Positions 1 to 5,085 of a stretch of 5,129 nucleotides of DNA are shown in pieces. This DNA comes from Alphaproteobacteria bacterium (GTDB lineage Bacteria; Pseudomonadota; Alphaproteobacteria; UBA11222), in the NCBI GenBank assembly GCA_003454415.1, contig DMKG01000072.1, positions 1 to 5,129 on the forward strand. The letters are read 5' to 3'. The stretch's first letter is position 1. Every line of letters begins with the position of its first letter. The notes below the pieces were generated by a model. It was given only the letters and a program-made list of their open reading frames with translations. It did not search any database and had not been told where the DNA came from. Position numbers and translations under genes: made by a program.

Positions 1-969
1 GGCTTTATGCTCACATATAGCCGGGCGCCCGCGGGGCTGGATCTGGATTTCCCCGGTGCTTTCCACCACGCCGCTGCGTTCCACCAGGCGGCGGAAATTC
101 TGTTTGTGCAGCCGCTCGCCCAGAATGGCCTCGATCGTGCGCTGCAGATGAAACAGGCTGAATGTTTCGGGCATTAGATCGAATACGATCGGACGGTATT
201 TCAGCTTTGCCCGCAACCGTCCCATGGCGGTTGCGAGAATGCGGCGGTGATCCGACATCATGGGATTGCCCATGGAGGGGAGCATGCTTTGTTCCTGCCG
301 CCTGCCCGTAATTTCACGCTGCGCCTCGGCGGCGAGACCCGCCTCATACAGCAGCTCATAACGCTCCAGGACGATTTCCTCATCCCAGACGGTCTCGTCC
401 AGGGCAAAGCAGAGGCGCGCCCGGTCAAGGCGTTGCCTCTTTTCATTACGGGAGGTAGCCTTGTCAACCCATTGCCGGAGCAGAGGGGCAATGACTTTAT
501 CAATAAAATCGGGACGGGAGTTCCGCCAGTCCTCCCACGGAAAATAATCATACCAGGACCGCCAGGCGGTGTTCTGCGTGGCCGCCATCTGCGCTTCTTT
601 GGTGAGCGCGAGATAGCCCACGGAAATCACCCGTGGCCCGCCTTCGCGTTCGCGGGGATGACGGCCTCTGTCGCCAAAGGTATAGAGCTGTTCGACATAT
701 CCCAGCGTCACGCCGATACTTTCGGAAACGGTTTCACGCAGGCCCCGGTCCAGGGTGCGGTGGTTGGCGGCGTCAAAGGGGCCAGAGGGCAGGGCCTCGC
801 CCGCGACATCAAACCCGCGCGCAATGGACCGTGCTTCCGCCGCATCGAGCGCCAGGCCATGGCGCACCAGTACCAGCGGCCTGTCCTCCGTAACGGCGAC
901 GATCACCGCGCTCAGGTCAATGACCATGTCATTGGGACGTTCTTTGGAAGCGGGCTTTCGGGACTCCAC
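1..969 (-). CDS. nadQ: NadQ-like NAD-metabolism regulator (Nudix-like domain plus winged helix), 3' end cut by window edge
   Basis: Seen: an open minus-strand frame of 323 codons with no stop before the window edge, so the C-terminus is incomplete, probably by only a few residues. The N-terminal part (about 15-165) is a Nudix-like fold, with a 'GYVEQLYTFGDRGR' signature at 90-103. The C-terminal part (about 255-317) resembles the NrtR-type winged helix ('FSLFHLQRTIEAILGERL' then 'NFRRLVERSGVVESTGE' and 'GRPA'). Known: such Nudix-wHTH proteins (NrtR; NadQ in alphaproteobacteria) repress NAD biosynthesis genes in response to an NAD-related or nucleotide ligand. Inferred: same role here. The Nudix box around 63-87 keeps G63, R78-E79, E83 and G86, but lacks the canonical spacing and part of the acidic cluster, so catalysis is unlikely. 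I chose the GTG at 967-969 because AGGA (975-978) lies 5 nt upstream; an ATG at 925-927 (residue 15) is the alternative, with a poor binding site. Last gene of a three-gene operon, 10 nt after the phosphatase stop. Assignment to the Nudix-wHTH class is firm; the nadQ name is moderately sure. Confidence 0.8.
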   Translation of the reverse strand, partial: MESRKPASKERPNDMVIDLSAVIVAVTEDRPLVLVRHGLALDAAEARSIARGFDVAGEALPSGPFDAANHRTLDRGLRETVSESIGVTLGYVEQLYTFGDRGRHPREREGGPRVISVGYLALTKEAQMAATQNTAWRSWYDYFPWEDWRNSRPDFIDKVIAPLLRQWVDKATSRNEKRQRLDRARLCFALDETVWDEEIVLERYELLYEAGLAAEAQREITGRRQEQSMLPSMGNPMMSDHRRILATAMGRLRAKLKYRPIVFDLMPETFSLFHLQRTIEAILGERLHKQNFRRLVERSGVVESTGEIQIQPRGRPAICEHKA

Positions 970-974
970 TGTAG

Positions 975-978
975 TCCT
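975..978 (-). promoter_or_regulatory. Shine-Dalgarno AGGA deciding the GTG start of the NadQ-like gene
   Basis: On the minus strand AGGA is followed by CTACA and then GTG, a good 5-nt spacing. The motif lies just outside the phosphatase stop codon (980-982). It supports the GTG at 967-969 over the ATG at 925-927, which has only a weak purine stretch upstream. Confidence 0.55.
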
Positions 979-979
979 G

Positions 980-1486
980 CTATAATTTGGCGGGCAGGGA
1001 AAAAAGCGCGCCCTCCATGTCAAACACCCCCGGCCCGATTTCCTCCACCGCCTCGATCATGCGGCCCTGGCGTGACATCAGCTTGTCCGCCAGCGCCACC
1101 AGAAGCCTGTTGGGTTGCGCATGCCGGGCGCGGGCGCGCAGCAGCCGGGCGGCCTGGAATTCATCCACCTCATTCAGATGACAGAGCGCGATATAGGCTG
1201 CGGCGGTTGAGCGGCTGATCCCCGCCCAGCAGTGGATGAGCATAGGGGCGTTCCGGTCCCAGCTATCCAGAAAGGTCAGCAATTCCCTGATATGCGCTTC
1301 CGCCGGAACGGTCAGGCCCTCACGCGGGGTGGTGATATCGTTAATGGACAGCCGAAGGTGGCGCTCGCTTTTCAACACTCGTGGCGTGTCAATCATGGAA
1401 TGGGGATCCAGAAGCGAAACCAGATGCGACGGAGAATGCCTGTCGATTGCGGAATATAGCTGGCTTAGGGGGCAGATATAAAGCAT
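980..1486 (-). CDS. Tyrosine/dual-specificity-type protein phosphatase family protein
   Basis: Seen: 168 aa. The P-loop of cysteine phosphatases is complete, H85-C86-W-A-G-I-S-R92-S-T ('HCWAGISRST', HCX5R). C86 is the expected nucleophile and R92 binds phosphate. D50 in 'LRLSINDI' sits where a general-acid Asp is expected. No signal peptide or membrane segment, so cytoplasmic. Known: this small alphaproteobacterial family has the DSP/PTP fold; its physiological substrate is not established, and phosphoprotein, phosphoinositide-like or nucleotide-linked substrates are all possible. Start: the frame is open up to 1576, but the ATG at 1484-1486 overlaps the TGA of the upstream HD gene by one base (TGATG), typical of translational coupling, and the family N-terminus fits it. 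It has only a weak AGAG-type binding site, consistent with coupling. Middle gene of the operon HD hydrolase - phosphatase - NadQ-like regulator, so a role near nucleotide/NAD metabolism is inferred from context. Fold assignment is firm; substrate unknown. Confidence 0.88.
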   Translation of the reverse strand: MLYICPLSQLYSAIDRHSPSHLVSLLDPHSMIDTPRVLKSERHLRLSINDITTPREGLTVPAEAHIRELLTFLDSWDRNAPMLIHCWAGISRSTAAAYIALCHLNEVDEFQAARLLRARARHAQPNRLLVALADKLMSRQGRMIEAVEEIGPGVFDMEGALFSLPAKL

Positions 1487-2109
1487 CAGGGGGCTCTTTG
1501 CGTAGCCAGCGCATTGAAGCGCCGCAGAAACGCGCGCTTTGCTTGGGCCGGGGATAACAGACGGATTTCCGGGCAACTGAGATTGCGGGGACGTTGAAAG
1601 ATTTTTCCGGCCTCTTCCAGAGAAAAGCCCGCCAGGTGAACAGCTTCGAAATAGGCGCTGGCGCGGTCAGCGCGTTTGATGTCCGCTGCGACGCCAGCGG
1701 GCAGGAGCGCGGGCAATCCGAAACGAAGACGGATGGCGCGGTCCAGCCTGAGCTCCATGCTTTTGTAATCCGTGCCGGCAGCGGCCTTGAACGGGCTGAT
1801 CAGATCGCCAACCACATATTCCGCCGCATCGTGCAGTAACGCCGCCAGGCGCCAGCGGTTCCCGGCGCGGGGTTGCGCGCATTCATAAAGCGATACAACC
1901 AGAAGCGAGTGCTGGGCCACACTGAAGGGCCAGACGCCGCGGGTCTGGCCATTCCATCGCGCGACTCTGGATAAACCATGTGCAATGTCTTCGATTTCGA
2001 CATCCAGCGGGGACGGATCAAGTAGATCTAGTCGGCGCCCGCTCAGCATACGCTGCCAGGCCCTTGGAGTAGACAGATAATTATCCTTTTTTTCGCCAGT
2101 TTTAACCAT
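1486..2109 (-). CDS. HD-domain family phosphohydrolase (YfbR-like)
   Basis: Seen: 207 aa with a full HD metal-binding set: H67 in 'SVAQHSLLV', H93-D94 in 'ALLHDAAEYVVGDLISPFK', and D148 in 'IKRADRASAYFEA'. E97 follows the HD pair as in many nucleotidase-type HD proteins. The N-terminal stretch 'PRAWQRMLSGRRLDLLDPSP' (15-34) is characteristic of the alphaproteobacterial members. Known: the nearest characterised relatives are YfbR-type 5'-deoxynucleotidases, metal-dependent enzymes releasing phosphate from dNMPs. Inferred: a cytoplasmic nucleotide phosphohydrolase; the exact substrate cannot be read from sequence. Start: ATG at 2107-2109, the first possible one, with a poor Shine-Dalgarno; the next in-frame ATG (residue 21) would cut into the conserved N-terminal motif, so I kept the upstream one. 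First gene of the minus-strand operon, its stop overlapping the phosphatase start by one base. A candidate promoter lies at 2162-2192. Confidence 0.88.
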   Translation of the reverse strand: MVKTGEKKDNYLSTPRAWQRMLSGRRLDLLDPSPLDVEIEDIAHGLSRVARWNGQTRGVWPFSVAQHSLLVVSLYECAQPRAGNRWRLAALLHDAAEYVVGDLISPFKAAAGTDYKSMELRLDRAIRLRFGLPALLPAGVAADIKRADRASAYFEAVHLAGFSLEEAGKIFQRPRNLSCPEIRLLSPAQAKRAFLRRFNALATQRAP

Positions 2110-2161
2110 GATTTTGCCAACAACAAGCTAAATATATCTAAATTAAATTAATCATCTTTAA

Positions 2162-2192
2162 TCTATACGTAATGTTTAAAAGATTGTGTCAA
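2162..2192 (-). promoter_or_regulatory. Candidate sigma-70 promoter for the HD hydrolase-phosphatase-nadQ operon
   Basis: Minus strand: a perfect TTGACA -35 box (plus-strand 2187-2192) and a TATAGA -10-like box (2162-2167), separated by 19 nt, longer than the ideal 17. Transcription would begin near 2155, giving a leader of about 45 nt before the ATG at 2109. The region is very A+T-rich, so chance -10-like matches are common; the perfect -35 is the main support. Confidence 0.4.
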
Positions 2193-2214
2193 AATTTGGG
2201 CAAAAAATTATGAT
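2184..2214 (+). promoter_or_regulatory. Candidate promoter for the PAS-domain gene
   Basis: TTGTGT (2184-2189) and TATGAT (2209-2214) match -35 and -10 consensus partially, with a 19-nt spacer. The -35 overlaps that of the divergent operon's candidate promoter, so the two would compete if both are real. Transcripts would start near 2221 and carry a leader of about 65 nt containing the hairpin at 2257-2281. Weak evidence in an A+T-rich stretch. Confidence 0.25.
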
Positions 2215-2256
2215 ATTATTGGGTATTTCTACTTATTGAAAACCTCAGAATGCTTC

Positions 2257-2281
2257 TTACCTCCTTTTACATGGGAGGTAA
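2257..2281 (+). promoter_or_regulatory. Hairpin sequestering the Shine-Dalgarno of the PAS-domain gene
   Basis: TTACCTCC (2257-2264) and GGAGGTAA (2274-2281) are perfect reverse complements: an 8-bp stem with a 9-nt loop (2265-2273). The right arm contains almost all of the Shine-Dalgarno GGGAGG (2273-2278) for the TTG start at 2286. The left arm reads ACCTCCTTTT, resembling the 3' end of 16S rRNA (the anti-Shine-Dalgarno). In mRNA this fold would hide the ribosome binding site. It could act as an RNA thermometer, a protein- or sRNA-controlled switch, or simply lower expression. A TATTTT run follows (2282-2287), so an attenuator-like role is also possible. The pairing is seen; regulation is inferred. 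Confidence 0.5.
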
Positions 2282-2285
2282 TATT

Positions 2286-2882
2286 TTGGATCAAAACAAA
2301 ATCATTACTCAAGTTTTCACCTACTGGCGTTCCATGTGTATGGAAGACAGACTGCCTTCGCGCGCGGATATCATTCCGGCGGATATAAAAGAGTTATTAC
2401 CGTTTCTGCTGCTCGCCGATGTGGGCAAATTAACGGCAACGGGCGCCGAGATCAATTTGCGTTTGACTGGCACTCATATTGACCGGGTGTTGGAAGTTGA
2501 TCTGACGGGCTGTCCCATAGGCGGATTTGACAGGAACTGGCTGGATTTCGTGATCGGCCGCGATTTTCTCGAAGCTGCGGAGCAACGCAGCGCAATCATG
2601 AGCATTCATGAATTAAGGCTTACGGAAAAACCCTATCCGAAGGCAATCATGCGCCCTGGCGACAAGGCGCATTTGCGTTATCAGCGCCTGATTCTGCCAT
2701 TATCGACGGATGGACAAAGGGTTGATATGCTTTTGGGCGCCCTGGTGGCGGATATTCACGTGGATGCAACCTACCTGTGGCGCAACCAATATTCTTTCAA
2801 GGAGCTTTCGAAGCAGCGCCTGCCGGTTCCCCATTCCCTGTCATGCCCGCAGCTACAGGAGCGCGCTGTCAAAGCGGTATAG
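2286..2882 (+). CDS. PAS domain-containing protein (PAS_5 type)
   Basis: Seen: 198 aa from the TTG start. 'FTYWRS' near the N-terminus, then 'LPSRADIIPADIKELLPFLLLADV', 'INLRLTGTHID' and 'LRYQRLILPLSTDGQRVDMLLGAL' match the layout of the alphaproteobacterial PAS_5 family, in which a single PAS fold makes up nearly the whole protein. No output domain, membrane segment or signal peptide. Known: these proteins are mostly uncharacterised and presumed to be small sensors or interaction modules. Start: TTG 2286 has a strong GGGAGG at 2273-2278 with good spacing and fits the family N-terminus. An in-frame ATG at 2250 (210 aa) and another at 2271 are possible, but lack such a site and would place the Shine-Dalgarno inside the coding sequence. 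Monocistronic: divergent from the HD operon and tail-to-tail with the Lrp gene, overlapping it by 14 bp. Family assignment good; ligand and partner unknown. Confidence 0.85.
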   Translation: MDQNKIITQVFTYWRSMCMEDRLPSRADIIPADIKELLPFLLLADVGKLTATGAEINLRLTGTHIDRVLEVDLTGCPIGGFDRNWLDFVIGRDFLEAAEQRSAIMSIHELRLTEKPYPKAIMRPGDKAHLRYQRLILPLSTDGQRVDMLLGALVADIHVDATYLWRNQYSFKELSKQRLPVPHSLSCPQLQERAVKAV

Positions 2883-3342
2883 GAGCGCCTGGCTCCTGCT
2901 TGGAGATGCGGATGGTGAGCGAGGTCTTTACGCTGGCCACATTGGGCGCCGGGGTCAGTTTGTTCGTCAGGAAATTCTGAAATTCGGTAAGGTCATGCGC
3001 CACGCATTTCAGGATAAAATCGATCTCTCCGTTCAGCATATGACATTCCCGCACGACAGGCCAGCCGGCGACCATCCGCTCAAAGGCGACCAGATCCGTC
3101 TCGGCCTGGCTTCGTAGGGAAACCATGACGAATACGGTCACCTCATAACCCAGCGCGCGGGGATCGATGTCCGCGTGATAGCCGCGAATGAAGCCTGCTT
3201 CTTCCAGTGCGCGGACCCGGCGCAGACAGGGCGGCGCCGAAATTCCTGCTCTGGACGCCAGTTGGATATTGGTTATTCTTCCATTGGCTTGCAGTTCGTG
3301 CAGGATCTTGCGGTCGATTTCGTCTAGCTTTACCCTTTGCAT
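2869..3342 (-). CDS. Lrp/AsnC family transcriptional regulator
   Basis: Seen: 157 aa. N-terminal helix-turn-helix (about 5-55): 'KLDEIDRKILHELQANGRIT', then 'QLASRAGISAPPCLRRVRAL' and 'EEAGFIRGYHADIDPRALGY'. A C-terminal RAM/effector-binding domain follows (about 68-145), with 'VTVFVMVSL', 'VVRECHMLNGEIDFILKCVA' and a final 'VASVKTSLTIR' strand. Length is normal for the family (about 150-165 aa). Known: Lrp/AsnC proteins assemble as dimers to octamers and respond mostly to amino acids, often repressing their own gene. Start: the frame is open up to 3417, but the ATG at 3340-3342 begins directly before the conserved LDEIDRKIL helix; the upstream extension is low-complexity and unlike the family. 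The Shine-Dalgarno is weak. Divergent from the ELM1-like gene with a 96-bp spacer, so control of itself and of that operon is plausible but inferred. Effector unknown. The 3' end overlaps the PAS gene by 14 bp. Confidence 0.93.
   Translation of the reverse strand: MQRVKLDEIDRKILHELQANGRITNIQLASRAGISAPPCLRRVRALEEAGFIRGYHADIDPRALGYEVTVFVMVSLRSQAETDLVAFERMVAGWPVVRECHMLNGEIDFILKCVAHDLTEFQNFLTNKLTPAPNVASVKTSLTIRISKQEPGAPIPL
2881..2897. terminator. Short stem-loop at the junction of the convergent PAS and Lrp genes
   Basis: AGGAGC (2881-2886) and GCTCCT (2892-2897) form a perfect 6-bp stem with a 5-nt loop, starting in the stop codon of the PAS gene. No T-run follows on the plus strand (next bases gcttgg), so it is not a classic intrinsic terminator. 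It also codes for part of the C-terminus of the Lrp protein. It could slow polymerase or protect the mRNA end. Confidence 0.22.
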
Positions 3343-3378
3343 GGCTGCTGAATTCCGGGACTTAGGATGTATGTATGG

Positions 3379-3400
3379 GGTATTATTATTATAATATCCG
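3379..3400. promoter_or_regulatory. A+T-rich partly palindromic element with TATAAT on both strands between lrp-type and ELM1 genes
   Basis: The 10-bp palindrome TATTATAATA (3387-3396) contains TATAAT on the plus strand (3390-3395) and on the minus strand (plus positions 3388-3393), flanked by imperfectly mirrored GGTATTAT and ATAATATCC. It could serve as the -10 box of both divergent genes and/or an operator for the Lrp-type protein, whose family often binds A+T-rich imperfect palindromes. No good -35 box is visible on either strand, so the promoter call is weak. Confidence 0.3.
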
Positions 3401-3438
3401 GCAATTAGATAACCCATATCGAACCCTGTCCAGAATCA

Positions 3439-4443
3439 ATGAGTAGCGTCCAGACGCCATTATCGCCCCCCCAAACCGCCTGCTGGATTGTGACTGATGG
3501 CAATGCGGGTATGGAAAATCAATGTCTTGGACTTGCAGAGGCGCTGGGCGTGAGACCTATTGTGAAACGCATCAGAGTGCGCGCGCCCTGGAACTGGCTG
3601 CCGCCAAGACTGGGGGCGTTGGGGAATCCGCTGCGGCGTCTGGATCCTGCTGGCGACGCCCTTGACCCTCCCTGGCCGGAACTGCTGATCGCCACCGGAC
3701 GCAAGACAGTCGCGGTAACGGCCGCCATCCGGCGCATCAGCAACAAGACAGTCGCTGTGCAAATTCAAAATCCGCATTTTCCCTCAAGCGCGTTCGATCT
3801 GATCGTTGCGCCCCGGCATGACGGGTTGAATGGCGGCAATATCATCTGCACAGCGGGCGCGTTGCATCGCGTGACGCGGGCGCGTCTGGATAAAGCTGCG
3901 GAAGAATTTCGCGCGGGGCTGGCGCACTTGCCGCGGCCGCTTTTTGCGGTGCTGATCGGGGGGCCCAACAAGGTCTACCGCATGAATCCTTCAGTGATAG
4001 AGAGGTTGTGCGCCGGGTTGCGCCATCTGACATCGGTTGCGCGATGCAGTTTTGCCGTGACGCCTTCGCGCCGCACCGGGGAGGCGAATATCACAGCGCT
4101 GCGTCAAGGTCTGAAAGAAGTTCCGCATATCCTCTGGGAAGGACAAGGCGCCAACCCCTATTTCGGTTTTCTTGGGCTTGCGGATGCAGTGGTTGTCACT
4201 GCCGATTCCGTGAACATGATCAGTGAGGCCGCCGCCACGGGCAAGCCGGTCTTTGTGTTTGATCTGCCTGGAGGATCGGCAAAATTCAGGGCCTTTCATG
4301 CCGGGATGCGGGAAAGCGGCGCCGTACGCCCTTTCGTTCCGGATGAAATTTTGCCGCTCGAATCATGGACGCCGCCGGAAATTGATGATACGGCCATGGT
4401 GGTCAGAGCCGTGCGGCGTTTACTCATTATTCGAAACCATTAG
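3439..4443 (+). CDS. Mitochondrial fission ELM1 family protein (DUF1022, GT-B-like)
   Basis: Seen: 334 aa. 'CWIVTDGNAGMENQCLGLAE' (15-34), 'LLIATGRKT' (82-90), 'VAVQIQNP' (105-112), 'FDLIVAPRHDG' (119-129), 'VLIGGPNK' (171-178), 'TPSRRTG' (208-214) and 'ADAVVVTADSVNMISEAA' (248-265) are in the order expected for the bacterial ELM1/DUF1022 family. Known: named after the plant mitochondrial-fission factor ELM1. The two-domain shape and C-terminal SE-AA-GKP site resemble GT-B glycosyltransferases (MurG/LpxB-like folds), but no bacterial activity is established to my knowledge. No signal peptide or membrane helix. Start: ATG at 3439 leaves a short Pro-rich leader before the conserved core; the Shine-Dalgarno is weak and no better start lies before the core. 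Likely co-transcribed with the dioxygenase gene 15 nt downstream. Inferred: a cytoplasmic transferase, possibly for envelope glycans, with low certainty. Confidence 0.9.
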   Translation: MSSVQTPLSPPQTACWIVTDGNAGMENQCLGLAEALGVRPIVKRIRVRAPWNWLPPRLGALGNPLRRLDPAGDALDPPWPELLIATGRKTVAVTAAIRRISNKTVAVQIQNPHFPSSAFDLIVAPRHDGLNGGNIICTAGALHRVTRARLDKAAEEFRAGLAHLPRPLFAVLIGGPNKVYRMNPSVIERLCAGLRHLTSVARCSFAVTPSRRTGEANITALRQGLKEVPHILWEGQGANPYFGFLGLADAVVVTADSVNMISEAAATGKPVFVFDLPGGSAKFRAFHAGMRESGAVRPFVPDEILPLESWTPPEIDDTAMVVRAVRRLLIIRNH

Positions 4444-4458
4444 GGATGCTGCGGACGC

Positions 4459-5085
4459 ATGCTTGATTTTGAGGCATTGAAGGCGGCCCCTCTGCGGCAG
4501 GATCCCTTTCCTTACCTGTGTGTGACGGGCTTTCTGGGCGCGCTGTCGCTTGGCGAAGTCAACAGGGATTTTCCCCAAGTGCCGGGGCCGGGTTCCTACC
4601 CGCCTGACCGCCTTGATGTGCATGGCGGTTTCGCCAGATTGCTGGCGGAGTTGAATGGAGCGGAATTTCAATCGGTAATGTCCCAGAAATTCGGCCTCGA
4701 TCTTTCAGCCTTTCCCACTATGTTTACAGTGCGCGGATATTGCCGTGCGGCTGACGGGCAGATCCATTGCGACAGCGAAAGCAAGATTATCACTGTCCTG
4801 CTGTATCTGAATCCCGCCTGGGAAAAGGAAGGCGGGCGGCTGCGCCTGCTGCGCGGGCCGAATGACCTTAATGACATGGTCTGTGAAGTGCCGCCCAATG
4901 GCGGAACCCTGTTGGCCTTCCGCCGCTCTGATCATAGCTGGCACGGGCACGAACCCTATGAGGGACAGCGCCGCGCCATTCAGATGAACTGGGTCCAGAA
5001 CCGTGGCGTCGTCTGGCGTGAGCAATGGCGCCACCGCCTGTCGGCGGGAGTCAAGCGGCTCATCCCTTCCGGCCAGGAGGAATGA
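4459..5085 (+). CDS. 2OG-Fe(II) oxygenase family protein
   Basis: Seen: 208 aa. The iron facial triad is readable: H103-C-D105 in 'GQIHCDSESKIITVLLYLN' and a distal His in 'DHSWHGHEPYEG', most likely H162, with R171/R172 in 'GQRRAIQMNW' as the 2-oxoglutarate-carboxylate-binding Arg about ten residues later. The double-stranded beta-helix pattern 'GGRLRLLRG' and 'GGTLLAFRRSD' lies between them. Known: such soluble dioxygenases hydroxylate amino-acid side chains, lipids, sugars or small molecules using O2 and 2-oxoglutarate; the substrate here cannot be read from sequence. Start: ATG at 4459, 15 nt after the ELM1 stop, with only a GGA-type weak Shine-Dalgarno; no conserved residue lies upstream. 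Second gene of the ELM1 operon, suggesting the two act on one product or pathway (inference). The stop TGA (5083-5085) overlaps the next ATG. Confidence 0.88.
   Translation: MLDFEALKAAPLRQDPFPYLCVTGFLGALSLGEVNRDFPQVPGPGSYPPDRLDVHGGFARLLAELNGAEFQSVMSQKFGLDLSAFPTMFTVRGYCRAADGQIHCDSESKIITVLLYLNPAWEKEGGRLRLLRGPNDLNDMVCEVPPNGGTLLAFRRSDHSWHGHEPYEGQRRAIQMNWVQNRGVVWREQWRHRLSAGVKRLIPSGQEE
5075..5080 (+). promoter_or_regulatory. Strong Shine-Dalgarno AGGAGG at the end of the dioxygenase gene
   Basis: AGGAGG lies inside the last codons of the dioxygenase gene, 4 nt before the ATG at 5085 and 1 nt before an ATG at 5082. It is one of the best ribosome binding sites in the window, showing that a further coupled gene is expected downstream. 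Confidence 0.5.

Noticed and set aside
247..1218. Long plus-strand open frame (323 codons)
   Set aside because: It is antisense to the NadQ-like gene and part of the phosphatase gene; its product has no recognisable domain and is full of low-complexity Pro/Arg stretches, while the minus strand encodes two clear families.
1487..1576. N-terminal extension of the phosphatase gene to an upstream ATG
   Set aside because: It would overlap the HD gene by about 90 bases, and the extra 30 residues do not resemble the family; the TGATG junction at 1484-1488 is a better start.
2250..2285. ATG 2250 or ATG 2271 as the start of the PAS gene
   Set aside because: Possible, but neither has a good ribosome binding site, whereas TTG 2286 has GGGAGG at suitable spacing and the family N-terminus begins there.
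3343..3417. N-terminal extension of the Lrp gene
   Set aside because: The 25 extra residues are translated from A+T-rich promoter-like sequence and precede the standard Lrp N-terminus.
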